Shown here one piece after another: positions 1 through 8,751 of a stretch of DNA of 43,553 nt. The position numbers were made by a program, and so were the translations under genes. Numbering within the stretch: the stretch's first letter is position 1; each line of letters starts with the position of its first letter. The stretch covers positions 1 through 43,553 of the forward strand of contig JAAYRZ010000155.1 of the NCBI GenBank assembly GCA_012518515.1. The letters are read 5' to 3'. The notes below the pieces were generated by a model. It did no database searches and was not told where the DNA came from. It was given only the letters and a program-made list of their open reading frames with translations. This DNA is from Alcaligenaceae bacterium (lineage in GTDB: Bacteria; Pseudomonadota; Gammaproteobacteria; Burkholderiales; Burkholderiaceae_B).

Positions 1-293
1 AACTATTAGATGGTGAAACACTGCTTGATGGTTTAGAGCGCCAGGGCTATGACGTAGAGTATCAATGTCGTGCAGGATATTGCGGCTCATGCCGCACTCC
101 TTTGCTTGACGGAGAGGTTGAGTATTTGATCGAACCCTTAGCCTATATTAATCCTGATGAGGTTTTACCTTGTTGTTGTCGACCTGCACCTGAAGCTAGA
201 GTAGACGTAGAGGTGATTGGTAGTCCGACTAAAAGTAAAGAAACTGACGAGGCTGAAGAAGAAACAGACAGTTATGTCGATAGCTTGTTTTAG
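1..293 (+). CDS. yfaE: YfaE-type 2Fe-2S ferredoxin, 3' part
   Basis: The reading frame is open from the left edge (frame beginning at base 3) to TAG at 291-293, so the 5' end is missing. The translation shows the plant-type [2Fe-2S] pattern CRAGYCGSC, followed about 37 residues later by PCCCR. It closely resembles E. coli YfaE, the small ferredoxin that maintains the diferric-tyrosyl cofactor of class Ia ribonucleotide reductase NrdB; nrdB would be expected upstream, outside the window. After the fold ends there is an extra acidic tail of about 25 residues ending in DSYVDSLF, which E. coli YfaE lacks. A bidirectional terminator follows. Family assignment is firm; the exact partner is inferred. 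Confidence 0.85.
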   Translation, partial: LLDGETLLDGLERQGYDVEYQCRAGYCGSCRTPLLDGEVEYLIEPLAYINPDEVLPCCCRPAPEARVDVEVIGSPTKSKETDEAEEETDSYVDSLF

Positions 294-321
294 GACGATT
301 CAGCTTCTATCAAAAGCAAAA

Positions 322-356
322 AGCCCAAACTAAATTTCTTAGTTTGGGCTTTTTTT
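322..356 (+). terminator. Rho-independent bidirectional terminator
   Basis: A perfect 12-bp inverted repeat (322-333 with 339-350, loop 334-338) is followed by six T on the plus strand. An A-rich flank upstream gives a U-rich tail on the minus strand too. It sits between the convergent ferredoxin and yihY genes and can serve both. Confidence 0.92.
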
Positions 357-1608
357 ATCCATAAATAGCGCTAATAGGGACCTCTTCATTATTGAAGGTG
401 CGTTCTAGTACCTCACGAATAGGGTTGTCACTAAGCACATCCGCCATGTGTTTATCAAATAAAAAGCAATCGACAAGTGGTTTGATAGAGTGGTTGTCAT
501 CACAGACTAAAGCCCAAACACTGTCTCTACTATCGGCTCCACGCATAATATATCCTAAGTCTGCGAGTGTCTCTAGAACAAAACTGATATTAATATAGCT
601 GCTAGGAATTAAGGCTAGTAGTTGGGCTTCGCTTAAACCTGGTTGCTGAGATTTTCTTTGTTTATGCAGAGCTCTCAAGATCTTAGTCGCTAATAATAAA
701 CGAGCACCAGAGTGACTATCTTCACTAATCACTCCTCGACGGATTTGAGGCATTAAAGAAACGATATAAGCTCCCAATAGTAAAATCAACCAAGAGATAT
801 AAACCCAAATCAAGAAAATAGGCAAAATAGCAAAGGCACCATAAATTAAGGTATAGGTTGGAAAATAACTTAAATACAGGGTAAAACCTGAACGCATTAG
901 CTCAAAAATAATCGCAGTAAAAAAGCCCCCAACCATTGCATCTCTAAAGCGAATCCGACGATTTGGTACTAAAAAGTATAATAAACTCATCAAAAAGCCG
1001 GAAAGTAGTACAGGTACCATAAAGCCTAAAAAGCTTCTTAAAAAAGAAAAACCCGACACGATATTTTGCTGTAAAAGCATGGCACTAGCCCATAAACTTA
1101 TAGCTAAAGCAAAGGGGCCAATCGATAAAATAGCCCAAAAGACTAGAATGCGCTGAAGTAAGGGGCGTGGCTTAGAAATCTGGAAAATCTTATTTAATGA
1201 GTCCTCGATCGTCATCATCAGCATAATCGAGGTAATAAATAAAAAAATTGTTCCGATAACTGTTAAGCTTGAAGCAGCATCAGCAAAGGTGTTTAAATAA
1301 GTTAATACTTGTTCAGAAATACTCTCGGGAAATAGGCTCTGAGTCAAAAACTCATCAAGATAATACTTGAAATCGTTAAAAATCGGAAAGGCGGTAAAAA
1401 GTGATAACACCACCGCTAATAAAGGTACTGCTGAGGTGATTGATGTATATGAGAGGCTAGCTGCTTTAGCGGTCAAGCCTTCATCAACCAACCTTGAGAC
1501 GGCAAACATCAGGGCGTTTTTATAAAAGCGCCAATCACCTAAGGAGTTTCTGCGATTTTTAATAAAGACTCGATTGTCCTCAAGGGCTTGTTTTTTATCT
1601 TTAACCAT
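355..1608 (-). CDS. yihY: YihY/BrkB family inner-membrane protein
   Basis: This 417-residue polytopic membrane protein has about six hydrophobic segments between residues 50 and 285, followed by a soluble C-terminal region of about 130 residues. The first membrane segment carries the family hallmark AASLSYTSITSAVPLLAV, and later segments contain the FALAISLWASA and LPIFLIWVYISW stretches typical of YihY/BrkB (once misnamed RNase BN). Bordetella BrkB was linked to serum resistance, but the molecular role of the family is not settled. The gene is monocistronic, convergent with the ferredoxin gene (shared terminator) and divergent from the DUF2069 gene. The ATG at 1608 has only a weak purine stretch upstream. 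Family call is firm, function unknown. Confidence 0.9.
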   Translation of the reverse strand: MVKDKKQALEDNRVFIKNRRNSLGDWRFYKNALMFAVSRLVDEGLTAKAASLSYTSITSAVPLLAVVLSLFTAFPIFNDFKYYLDEFLTQSLFPESISEQVLTYLNTFADAASSLTVIGTIFLFITSIMLMMTIEDSLNKIFQISKPRPLLQRILVFWAILSIGPFALAISLWASAMLLQQNIVSGFSFLRSFLGFMVPVLLSGFLMSLLYFLVPNRRIRFRDAMVGGFFTAIIFELMRSGFTLYLSYFPTYTLIYGAFAILPIFLIWVYISWLILLLGAYIVSLMPQIRRGVISEDSHSGARLLLATKILRALHKQRKSQQPGLSEAQLLALIPSSYINISFVLETLADLGYIMRGADSRDSVWALVCDDNHSIKPLVDCFLFDKHMADVLSDNPIREVLERTFNNEEVPISAIYG

Positions 1609-1736
1609 TCCTGATCAACTCATACTTTGAAAAATCATATTAATTGTAGTGATTACTAAAGGCTGAGACATCTTAAAGCTCAGGATTAAAAAATATAGCA
1701 TACAATAGCTTGTTGATTTATGACAGTTCTAACACG

Positions 1737-2120
1737 ATGACCATGGTTCCTTTAAATCCTCTTTATCGATATATTGCTTTTGTTTGCACCGTTTTATTAA
1801 TTGTGCTGTGTGTTTTATGGGAATGGGTTTTGGACCCGATAGTACCCGGCGGCACCTTCTTTGCCTTAAAAGCTTTACCTCTAGTATTTGCATTGTTCGG
1901 GCTATGGCGTGGTAATTTGTATACTATGCAATGGACTTCGATGCTAGTACTTCTTTATTTTATGGAGGGAGTAGTTCGCTGGTATACCGATACTACAGCA
2001 CTGTCGCGTCAACTGGCGATGGCTGAAGCATTACTATCTATGCTTGTTTTTTACGCAGCTATTATGTATGTGCGACCGGCTAAGCGGGTAGCTAAGCAAC
2101 GTAAAAAGAGCGGTAATTAA
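1737..2120 (+). CDS. DUF2069 family small membrane protein
   Basis: A small integral membrane protein of about 127 residues with three to four hydrophobic helices and a basic C-terminus. The central stretch LKALPLVFALFGLWRG followed by LLYFMEGVVRWYTD is characteristic of DUF2069, a proteobacterial family of unknown function. The frame can be extended to a TTG at 1710, but ATG codons at 1737 and 1743 are more likely starts; none has a convincing Shine-Dalgarno, so the start is uncertain. It lies 19 bases before selO in the same direction and is divergent from yihY, so it probably shares a transcript with selO. Confidence 0.75.
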   Translation: MTMVPLNPLYRYIAFVCTVLLIVLCVLWEWVLDPIVPGGTFFALKALPLVFALFGLWRGNLYTMQWTSMLVLLYFMEGVVRWYTDTTALSRQLAMAEALLSMLVFYAAIMYVRPAKRVAKQRKKSGN

Positions 2121-2139
2121 GCTAAAACTCTCATATCTT

Positions 2140-3609
2140 ATGAAAACATTAAAAGTCACCAATTCCTTTGCTGAACTCTCTCCTGAATTTTATACGCGTC
2201 TAGAAATGCAGGGGTTAAAGCATGATGTTCAGTTATTGCATGTTAATCCCAAGGTCGCCGCGTTATTAGGAATTAGTCGTGAGGTGTGGGAGAGCCCCGA
2301 GTTTTTAAATATTATGTCTGGTCAAGCAAACTTACCAGGTGGGATCACTTTATCGGCTGTTTATAGTGGACACCAGTTTGGCGTTTGGGCAGGTCAATTA
2401 GGTGATGGTCGTGCACATTTGCTAGGCGCAATTGAAGTACCCACGCACGATCAAGCATTAGAAATTCAGTTAAAGGGTGCGGGCTTAACGCCATACTCCC
2501 GTATGGGTGATGGCAGGGCAGTATTACGTTCCAGTATTCGTGAGTATTTAGCGAGTGCAGCGATGGATGGTCTAGGTGTTCCAACTACGCTTGCCCTAAG
2601 TATTACGATGTCAGAAGACCGCGTCAGACGAGAGCGTGTAGAAACAGCGGCGATTGTTTCGCGTGTGGCACCAAGCTTTGTTCGTTTTGGGTCTTTTCAG
2701 CATTGGTATGCTAATAAACGCCCTGATCTTCTACGCGAATTGTTGGACTATGTTTGTAGCCACTTTTTTGCCGATCAATTAAAGCCTAATTATGACGATA
2801 TTAAAGATAAGGTACTCGACTTCTTAGCCATTGTAGTTCGCAAAACTGCACACTTAATGGCTCATTGGCAAAGTGTTGGTTTTGTCCATGGGGTGATGAA
2901 TACCGACAATATGTCCGTATTAGGCTTGACGATTGACTATGGTCCTTATGGTTTCATGGAAAATTTTTATCCTAATTGGGTGATTAATCATAGCGATCAA
3001 GGAGGTCGTTATGCCTTTAGTCAACAGGTTAATATCGCTTTATGGAATTTGTATCAGTTTGCCAATAGCTTTACTCTTTTGGGTATAGAAGAGGATGATT
3101 TACGGAGCGTACTAGATAAGTATGCTGATGATTTTTATGATAAGTTCTTTGAAATTCATGCTCAGAAACTTGGTTTATTAGAATTAAGCTCAGATGATGA
3201 TGAGTTATTTAATGATTTCTGGACTTTAATGGCCAAGCAGGCATCTGACTTTACTCTGAGTTTTAGGCGATTAGCTGATATTGATACAAATGAACAGCAA
3301 TGGCTTGATTTATTTAAAGACCCCTCAGAAGCTAAAGCTTGGTTAGAGCGTTATCAAAGCCGTTTACTTAGTGATCCGCAAAGCCCCCAAGAACGCAAGG
3401 AACGAATGAACAGCATCAATCCTCTTTATACTTTACGTACTTATATGGCAGAAGAGGCAATTGAAGCGGTACAAAATGGTTCGCCAGAGTTATTGGATTT
3501 TATGGTCAAGATTTTACAAAATCCATTTATCCAACATTCGGGAGCCGAGCGTTATGCTCAACCTAGCCCTTTAGAAAAACAAAATATAGTATTGAGCTGT
3601 TCCTCATAG
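2140..3609 (+). CDS. selO: Protein adenylyltransferase SelO (YdiU/UPF0061)
   Basis: This 489-residue protein is full length for bacterial SelO, a pseudokinase-fold enzyme that transfers AMP from ATP to Ser/Thr/Tyr of target proteins, linked in other organisms to redox stress. Family signatures are the block around residues 112-145 (GLTPYSRMGDGRAVLRSSI) and the active-site block around 250-275 (HGVMNTDNMSVLGLTIDYGP), which contains the metal-binding Asn/Asp. The protein ends in CSS; the Cys codon is TGT, so this is the ordinary cysteine form, not a selenoprotein. The ATG at 2140 follows the DUF2069 gene by 19 bases without a strong ribosome-binding site. The next gene, aroC, starts 68 bases downstream. 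Confidence 0.95.
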   Translation: MKTLKVTNSFAELSPEFYTRLEMQGLKHDVQLLHVNPKVAALLGISREVWESPEFLNIMSGQANLPGGITLSAVYSGHQFGVWAGQLGDGRAHLLGAIEVPTHDQALEIQLKGAGLTPYSRMGDGRAVLRSSIREYLASAAMDGLGVPTTLALSITMSEDRVRRERVETAAIVSRVAPSFVRFGSFQHWYANKRPDLLRELLDYVCSHFFADQLKPNYDDIKDKVLDFLAIVVRKTAHLMAHWQSVGFVHGVMNTDNMSVLGLTIDYGPYGFMENFYPNWVINHSDQGGRYAFSQQVNIALWNLYQFANSFTLLGIEEDDLRSVLDKYADDFYDKFFEIHAQKLGLLELSSDDDELFNDFWTLMAKQASDFTLSFRRLADIDTNEQQWLDLFKDPSEAKAWLERYQSRLLSDPQSPQERKERMNSINPLYTLRTYMAEEAIEAVQNGSPELLDFMVKILQNPFIQHSGAERYAQPSPLEKQNIVLSCSS

Positions 3610-3677
3610 GAGAGGAGCATCTTATTAGTATAATAATGAGCTTCAATTATTTTTAAAAAATTCGTATAGGAAATCGA

Positions 3678-4751
3678 ATGGCTGGTAATACACTTGGTCG
3701 TCTATTTGCAGTAACTAACTTTGGCGAATCCCATGGTCCCGCAATTGGTTGTGTGATCGATGGATGCCCTCCAGGTATACCTTTGACTGAAGCTGATATA
3801 CAGCATGATTTAGATCGTCGCCGACCAGGTACTTCACGTCATGTTACACAGCGTCAAGAGGCGGATCAGGTCGAGATCCTATCGGGGGTTTATGAGGGGA
3901 AGACCACAGGTACGCCGATTGCCTTATTAATACGCAATCAGGATCAACGTAGTAAAGACTATGCTAATATTAGCGACCGTTTTAGACCCGGCCATGCTGA
4001 TTATAGTTATTGGCACAAATACGGTCTCAGAGATCCACGTGGTGGTGGTCGCTCTTCAGCGCGTTTAACTGCCCCCACCGTTGCCGCAGGCGCCATTGCT
4101 AAAAAATGTCTTGAGTTGCGCTACGGAACTAAAATTCGTGCCTATATGAGTCAATTAGGGCCGATTGAAATTCCTTTTATTAATTGGGATGAAGTCGCTA
4201 ATAATCCATTTTTTGCACCCAACGCCGAGGTGGTTCCAGAATTAGAAGCTTATATGGATCAGTTGCGCCGTGATGGAGACTCAATTGGTGCCCGTATTGA
4301 GGTGGTCGCAGAAAGTGTACCTGCAGGCTTAGGCGAGCCGATTTATGATCGTCTGGATGCTGATATAGCTCATGCCATGATGGGGCTAAATGCTGTCAAA
4401 GCAGTCTCTATCGGTGCAGGCTTTGATTGTGTAACGCAAAAGGGTTCAGAGCATGGTGATGAAATCACTCCTGAGGGCTTTTTGACGAATCATGCGGGCG
4501 GTATTTTGGGCGGTATTTCAAGTGGACAAGATCTTAAGGTCTCTTTAGCTATTAAACCAACTTCAAGTATTAGGGTCGAGCGTCGTTCTGTCACTACGGA
4601 TAATGAAGCTATTATGGTGCAAACTTTGGGTCGGCATGACCCATGTGTAGGTATCCGAGCTGCGCCTATTGCTGAGGCCTTATTGGCAATCACCTTGATG
4701 GATCATAGTTTGCGTCAAGCTGCCTATGATCAATATAAGAGTAATGTATAG
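3678..4751 (+). CDS. aroC: Chorismate synthase
   Basis: AroC converts 5-enolpyruvylshikimate-3-phosphate to chorismate using reduced FMN, the last step of the shikimate pathway. The 357-residue length is normal. All three family signatures are present: [16 protein letters not shown] near residue 16, [18 protein letters not shown] near 115-135, and [16 protein letters not shown] near 319. The ATG at 3678 is preceded by AGGAAA with good spacing. The cytoplasmic enzyme is encoded between selO and ridA, all in the same direction. Nothing abnormal is seen. Confidence 0.98.
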   Translation: MAGNTLGRLFAVTNFGESHGPAIGCVIDGCPPGIPLTEADIQHDLDRRRPGTSRHVTQRQEADQVEILSGVYEGKTTGTPIALLIRNQDQRSKDYANISDRFRPGHADYSYWHKYGLRDPRGGGRSSARLTAPTVAAGAIAKKCLELRYGTKIRAYMSQLGPIEIPFINWDEVANNPFFAPNAEVVPELEAYMDQLRRDGDSIGARIEVVAESVPAGLGEPIYDRLDADIAHAMMGLNAVKAVSIGAGFDCVTQKGSEHGDEITPEGFLTNHAGGILGGISSGQDLKVSLAIKPTSSIRVERRSVTTDNEAIMVQTLGRHDPCVGIRAAPIAEALLAITLMDHSLRQAAYDQYKSNV

Positions 4752-4790
4752 CTAAGTTTGCTACAATTTGATTAATCGATATTGAGTTTT

Positions 4791-4809
4791 ATATAGAGTA
4801 TATCTATAT
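4791..4809. promoter_or_regulatory. Dyad-symmetric AT-rich element upstream of ridA
   Basis: ATATAGA (4791-4797) and TCTATAT (4803-4809) form a perfect 7-bp inverted repeat around a 5-base centre. An ATTGA/TCAAT pair flanks it asymmetrically. It lies about 50-65 bases before the ridA start in the 105-base aroC-ridA spacer, a plausible place for an operator or promoter element. AT-rich dyads occur by chance, so this is tentative. Confidence 0.3.
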
Positions 4810-4856
4810 CAATTCTTTTAATTTGGACTTTAACACGATTTTTTATAGGAAATAAC

Positions 4857-5249
4857 ATGACTAAAAAAATTGTCACTTCCGACAAAGCACCGGCCGCTTT
4901 AGGTCCTTATTCACAAGCCGTCATTAGTACTGCGCCAGCGACCGTGTTTATCTCAGGTCAATTAGGCCTAGATCCAGCAAGCGGTGAGCTAGTATCTGCT
5001 CAGTTTGAAGAGCAAGTTAGGCAGTCTGTAGCTAATTTAAAAGCTGTTATTGAAGCAGCTGGTGGTAGTTTGGAAGATATCGTGCGTGTTGGTCTTTATC
5101 TGACCGATCTAAATAATTTTGGCATCGCCAATAGTGTCATGCAAGAGTTATTTCCTGAGCCTTACCCAGCACGTTCTACAATTGAGGTCTCCGCTTTACC
5201 AAAGGGGGCCCAGTTTGAAATTGATGCTATTCTGGCTTTAAGTAAATAG
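4857..5249 (+). CDS. ridA: RidA family enamine/imine deaminase
   Basis: A 130-residue member of the YjgF/YER057c/UK114 family. RidA proteins hydrolyse reactive 2-aminoacrylate and related enamines released by PLP enzymes such as threonine dehydratase. Diagnostic features are the N-terminal SDKAPAALGPYSQAV, FISGQLGLDP, and the C-terminal YPARSTIEVSALPKGAQFEI, which carries the Arg that binds the substrate carboxylate and the downstream Glu. An AGGAAA sequence just before the ATG at 4857 supports the start. recG follows 84 bases later across a strong bulged hairpin. Confidence 0.95.
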   Translation: MTKKIVTSDKAPAALGPYSQAVISTAPATVFISGQLGLDPASGELVSAQFEEQVRQSVANLKAVIEAAGGSLEDIVRVGLYLTDLNNFGIANSVMQELFPEPYPARSTIEVSALPKGAQFEIDAILALSK

Positions 5250-5254
5250 TATCT

Positions 5255-5312
5255 ACAGCCAATTTTAGGCGAGTCTTCACCTGATAAAGAGTAGAGGCTC
5301 GCCATTGGCTGT
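5255..5312 (+). other. Strong bulged hairpin in the ridA-recG spacer
   Basis: ACAGCCAAT (5255-5263) and GGCGAG (5268-5273), separated by a 4-base bulge, pair perfectly with CTCGCC (5298-5303) and ATTGGCTGT (5304-5312). This gives 15 bp around a 24-base loop. It begins just after the ridA stop and ends 21 bases before the recG ATG. There is no U-tract after it, so it is not a standard intrinsic terminator. It could be a 3' stabilising structure, a processing site or a control element for recG; which one cannot be told from sequence. Confidence 0.6.
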
Positions 5313-5333
5313 GCAACGTAGCATTTAATTATT

Positions 5334-7436
5334 ATGGTCAGTAGCGCTAAAAAGGTCCCGACTGCGACTGAAAAAAAATTGCAGTCACTTGGTCTGTTTA
5401 GACCAATGGACTTTGTCCTGCATATTCCCTTGCGCTATGAAGACCACAGTCGCATACACAAAATCTCTGAATTAGCGCCTGGTATGAAGGCCCAGTTAGA
5501 AGGCACGATTTCATCTATCCACGTTGTGACGCGCGGTCGTAAGCAGTTGACTGCAAAATTTACCGATCAAAGCGGTTCGATTCAATTACGCTGGCTCAAT
5601 TTTTATCCTAGTCAAAAAACAGCTTTAGAAAAAAAAGGATTATTCAGAATTCGAGGTGAAGTCCGAGGTGGTTTCCAATGGGGACTAGAGATGATTCATC
5701 CAAAAATGCTGAAGGCGGGCGAGGCGCTTGGTGATAGTTTAGTTCCCATATATTCTACCGTGTCGGGCCTATCACAGGAAGTGCTCAGTGCCACGATCCA
5801 TAAGCACCTCAAGGGTTGCAGAGTGACTGAGACTTTATCTGAGGAGATTAGAGAGCGTTACGGTTTGATGGAAATTAATCAAGCTATTCAATTATTGCAT
5901 CGACCTCCACTGGGTACAGATATTGAGTCACTTCAACTTAAATATCATCCAGCTTGGGAGCGTTTAAAATTTGACGAAATGTTAGCTCAACAAATAGCCA
6001 TGTTTTTAGCTCGACAAAAACGTAGTGCTCTCAAAGCACATGCTTTAGCAGCTAAAAGAGGGGCTTTGTTTAAGCAGGTTTTAGAGCGATTCGCTTATCA
6101 GCTAACCGCTGCTCAGCAACGGGTATTAAGTGAAATCGAAGTTGATTTACAGAGAGAGTTTCCGATGCATCGCCTGATTCAAGGCGATGTTGGTAGCGGT
6201 AAAACAATTGTTGCTGCTTTAGCCGCTACATTTGCACTGGAGCAAGGCTTACAAGTAGCCCTAATGGCTCCAACTGAGATTTTAGCAGAACAGCATTTTC
6301 AGAAAATTAGTAGCTGGTTCGAAGGCTCTGGAGTCAGTGTTCATTGGCTTAGCAGTAGTGTAAAGACGAAAGCAAAGCGTGAAACTTATGAGTCTATTAC
6401 AAGTGGTCAGGCTAAGTTTATTATTGGCACTCAAGCACTCATTCAGAAGGATGTTAAATTCAATCAATTAGGTTTAGTTATCGTTGATGAGCAGCATCGT
6501 TTTGGGGTGGGTCAAAGGTTAAGTCTTAGTGAAAAAGGCTTGATTAGTGAAGCAGATGAGACTTTAAAAGAAACCATAGAGACTGCGGACTTATTACCTC
6601 TTGAGCCAGTAGTTTATCCTCATCAGTTAAATATGAGTGCGACGCCGATTCCTCGTACATTAGCCATGAGTTTTCTTTCTGACTTAGATGTTTCTGTGAT
6701 TGATGAACTCCCTCCCGGGCGGCAGGAAGTTGAAACAAAGCTCTTGGATAATCGACGTCGCGATGAGCTTTTGAGCTTAATACAAGCTTCGTGCCATGAA
6801 GGTAAGCAAGTTTATTGGGTTTGCCCTTTAGTTGAAGAAAGCGAGACCTTAGAGCTACAGACCGCAGAAGAAACTTTCGAACGCCTGAGTGTTGAGTTGG
6901 AAGGGGTACGTATCGCTTTAGTTCATGGCCGTTTAAAAAGTGATGAAAAAAATCAGATTATGAGCGCTTTTAAAAACCATGAGATTGATGTGCTGGTGGC
7001 GACTACGGTAATTGAAGTCGGCGTTGACGTGCCTAATGCTAATATCATGGTTATTGAGCATGCTGAGCGTTTTGGCTTAGCGCAGTTGCACCAACTGCGC
7101 GGAAGAGTAGGCCGTGGTCAAGACAAAGCAGTTTGCCTGTTACTTTATCAGCAGCCCTTATCCGAGCTGGCGACGTTGCGTTTAAAGGCAATGTATGAAA
7201 CCACAGATGGTTTTGAAATAGCAAGACGGGACCTGGAACAGCGTGGTCCAGGTGAGTTTTTAGGATTAAGACAATCAGGTACCGCATTAACGCGATTTAT
7301 TGATCTTGATGAAGATGTAGCAATCATTGAGGAGGCTAGGGCATTTGCTCCAGAGTTCATTAATAATGAACCTCAAATGGCCTTAGAGCACCAACAACGT
7401 TGGGTTGGTTTAGGTGCTGATTATCTACGTTCCTGA
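5334..7436 (+). CDS. recG: ATP-dependent DNA helicase RecG
   Basis: RecG remodels stalled replication forks and branch-migrates Holliday junctions. The 700-residue protein has the N-terminal wedge/OB domain (FRIRGEVRGG region), then superfamily 2 helicase motifs: Walker A GDVGSGKT near residue 285, DEQHRFGVGQR near 385, MSATPIPRTLAMSFL near 434, and motif VI HQLRGRVGRG in the C-terminal half. Between the DEQH box and MSATP there is an acidic insert of about 22 residues (EADETLKETIETADLLPLEP) relative to E. coli RecG. The ATG at 5334 fits the family N-terminus but lacks a Shine-Dalgarno. oxyR follows 36 bases later, the common Burkholderiales order. Confidence 0.97.
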   Translation: MVSSAKKVPTATEKKLQSLGLFRPMDFVLHIPLRYEDHSRIHKISELAPGMKAQLEGTISSIHVVTRGRKQLTAKFTDQSGSIQLRWLNFYPSQKTALEKKGLFRIRGEVRGGFQWGLEMIHPKMLKAGEALGDSLVPIYSTVSGLSQEVLSATIHKHLKGCRVTETLSEEIRERYGLMEINQAIQLLHRPPLGTDIESLQLKYHPAWERLKFDEMLAQQIAMFLARQKRSALKAHALAAKRGALFKQVLERFAYQLTAAQQRVLSEIEVDLQREFPMHRLIQGDVGSGKTIVAALAATFALEQGLQVALMAPTEILAEQHFQKISSWFEGSGVSVHWLSSSVKTKAKRETYESITSGQAKFIIGTQALIQKDVKFNQLGLVIVDEQHRFGVGQRLSLSEKGLISEADETLKETIETADLLPLEPVVYPHQLNMSATPIPRTLAMSFLSDLDVSVIDELPPGRQEVETKLLDNRRRDELLSLIQASCHEGKQVYWVCPLVEESETLELQTAEETFERLSVELEGVRIALVHGRLKSDEKNQIMSAFKNHEIDVLVATTVIEVGVDVPNANIMVIEHAERFGLAQLHQLRGRVGRGQDKAVCLLLYQQPLSELATLRLKAMYETTDGFEIARRDLEQRGPGEFLGLRQSGTALTRFIDLDEDVAIIEEARAFAPEFINNEPQMALEHQQRWVGLGADYLRS

Positions 7437-7472
7437 TTACGTAGCTTATTGAAAATAAAGGTAATTATAATT

Positions 7473-8411
7473 ATGACACTGACGGAATTAAGATATATTG
7501 TTGCAGTAGCTAGAGAGCGTCACTTTGGTCGTGCTGCCGAAACTTGTTTTGTAAGTCAGCCGACATTATCGGTAGCGATTAAAAAGTTAGAAGATGAGCT
7601 AGGCGTGATGATTTTTGAGCGGGGTGGTACTGAAGTAGGCATTACCCCCATTGGTATGCAAATTATTAACCAGGCTCAAAAGGTGCTAGAAGCTAGTTCA
7701 GAGATCAAAGAAATAGCAAGACAAGGTCATGACCCCTTGACAGGACCGCTCAAAGTAGGGGTAATTCATACAGTTGGCCCCTATTTGCTACCTTATCTGA
7801 TGCCGGCGCATATGGAACAAAACCCTAATATGCCTTTAGTCTTGCAAGAAAGTTTTACGGTCAGACTAGTAGAAATGTTGCGTCAAGGTGAAATTGATTG
7901 TGCAATTATGGCTGCGCCAGTTCCTGATAGTGGCTTGGATTTTTTAAGTCTTTATGAGGAGAAGTTTGTCCTTGCAGTACCTGCAGACCATCGCTGGGCA
8001 AAGCTTAAGAGCATTACCACGGATGAGCTAAAAGATGAAACCATGCTTTTACTAGGTAATGGTCATTGCTTTAGGGATCAGGTTTTGGAGGCTTGTCCGG
8101 AAATGTCCCCCTTCGCATCTTCAATTGATGGAATTCAGCGTTCCTTTGAGGGCTCTTCACTAGAGACTATACGTCATATGGTCGCCTCAGGTTTAGGGAT
8201 TACTTTGTTGCCTGAAAGTGCCTTAATATTTGGTGACTATAGTAAGCGTCAAGATAAAATTAAGTATATTCCGATTAAAGCACCGACTCCTTCACGCGAA
8301 ATTGTTCTAGTATGGCGTAAGAGCTATACTCGCCAAGCTGCCATTATGGCTTTGGCGGAGTCGATAGAAACAGCTTATTTACCTATTTTTCAAAAAAGTC
8401 AGCTAGCTTAG
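7473..8411 (+). CDS. oxyR: OxyR, LysR-family peroxide sensor
   Basis: A 312-residue LysR-type regulator with an N-terminal winged helix-turn-helix (residues 1-60, AAETCFVSQPTLSVAIKKLE) and a C-terminal regulatory domain. Counting from the ATG at 7473, the redox cysteines fall at C199 and C208 in GHCFRDQVLEAC, exactly the positions of the peroxide-sensing disulfide pair of E. coli OxyR. The frame extends 8 codons upstream, but 7473 is preceded by AAGG at suitable spacing and gives the normal N-terminus MTLTELRY. It is predicted to activate catalase and peroxidase genes in the oxidised form. It is convergent with mrpG, 16 bases away, with no obvious terminator between them. Confidence 0.96.
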   Translation: MTLTELRYIVAVARERHFGRAAETCFVSQPTLSVAIKKLEDELGVMIFERGGTEVGITPIGMQIINQAQKVLEASSEIKEIARQGHDPLTGPLKVGVIHTVGPYLLPYLMPAHMEQNPNMPLVLQESFTVRLVEMLRQGEIDCAIMAAPVPDSGLDFLSLYEEKFVLAVPADHRWAKLKSITTDELKDETMLLLGNGHCFRDQVLEACPEMSPFASSIDGIQRSFEGSSLETIRHMVASGLGITLLPESALIFGDYSKRQDKIKYIPIKAPTPSREIVLVWRKSYTRQAAIMALAESIETAYLPIFQKSQLA

Positions 8412-8427
8412 TCAAAGAGAACCCTAC

Positions 8428-8751
8428 TTAAGACTCATGGGCATCTCTAGCCTCTTGTAAGACATAGGAGCGCATTAAGAGTGTCCATGAAATAGGGGAG
8501 GTCATAAAAATAAAAATGACCACTAACATTTCATGAAAGAATAAACGGTCTCCAAGTATATAAGAGATGATCATTGAGGCAACCATCAAAAACCATAAAC
8601 CAAGGCTGTTACCTAGAGTTGGTGCATGAATACGTCGTCTAAAGTACTTTAGTTTTACTAGACCGAGGTTACCTATCAATGTAACGATGCCACTCAAAAC
8701 AATCAGAATGCTGACGATTATCTCAATCCATAAAGGGATATCATGTGTCAT
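8428..8751 (-). CDS. mrpG: Mrp antiporter subunit G
   Basis: A 107-residue membrane protein with three hydrophobic helices, matching MrpG/MnhG/PhaG. These are small accessory subunits of the hetero-oligomeric Mrp monovalent cation/proton antiporter in the inner membrane. The basic stretch LKYFRRRIHAPTLGNSLGLW after the first helix is typical of the family. Last gene of the minus-strand operon; its start overlaps the mrpF stop by 4 bases (ATGA), indicating translational coupling. Confidence 0.93.
   Translation of the reverse strand: MTHDIPLWIEIIVSILIVLSGIVTLIGNLGLVKLKYFRRRIHAPTLGNSLGLWFLMVASMIISYILGDRLFFHEMLVVIFIFMTSPISWTLLMRSYVLQEARDAHES

Noticed and set aside
102..293. Stand-alone 63-residue protein starting at TTG 102
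   Set aside because: The frame continues upstream to the left edge with the ferredoxin cysteine motif, so this is the end of a longer gene.
3592..3609. Possible selenocysteine at the SelO C-terminus
   Set aside because: The codon before the two terminal Ser is TGT (Cys), followed by a TAG stop; there is no TGA.
3610..3660. Terminator after selO
   Set aside because: A TTATTA/TAATAA mini-dyad is followed by a T-rich run, but the stem is only about 6 AT pairs with a 3-base loop; not convincing.
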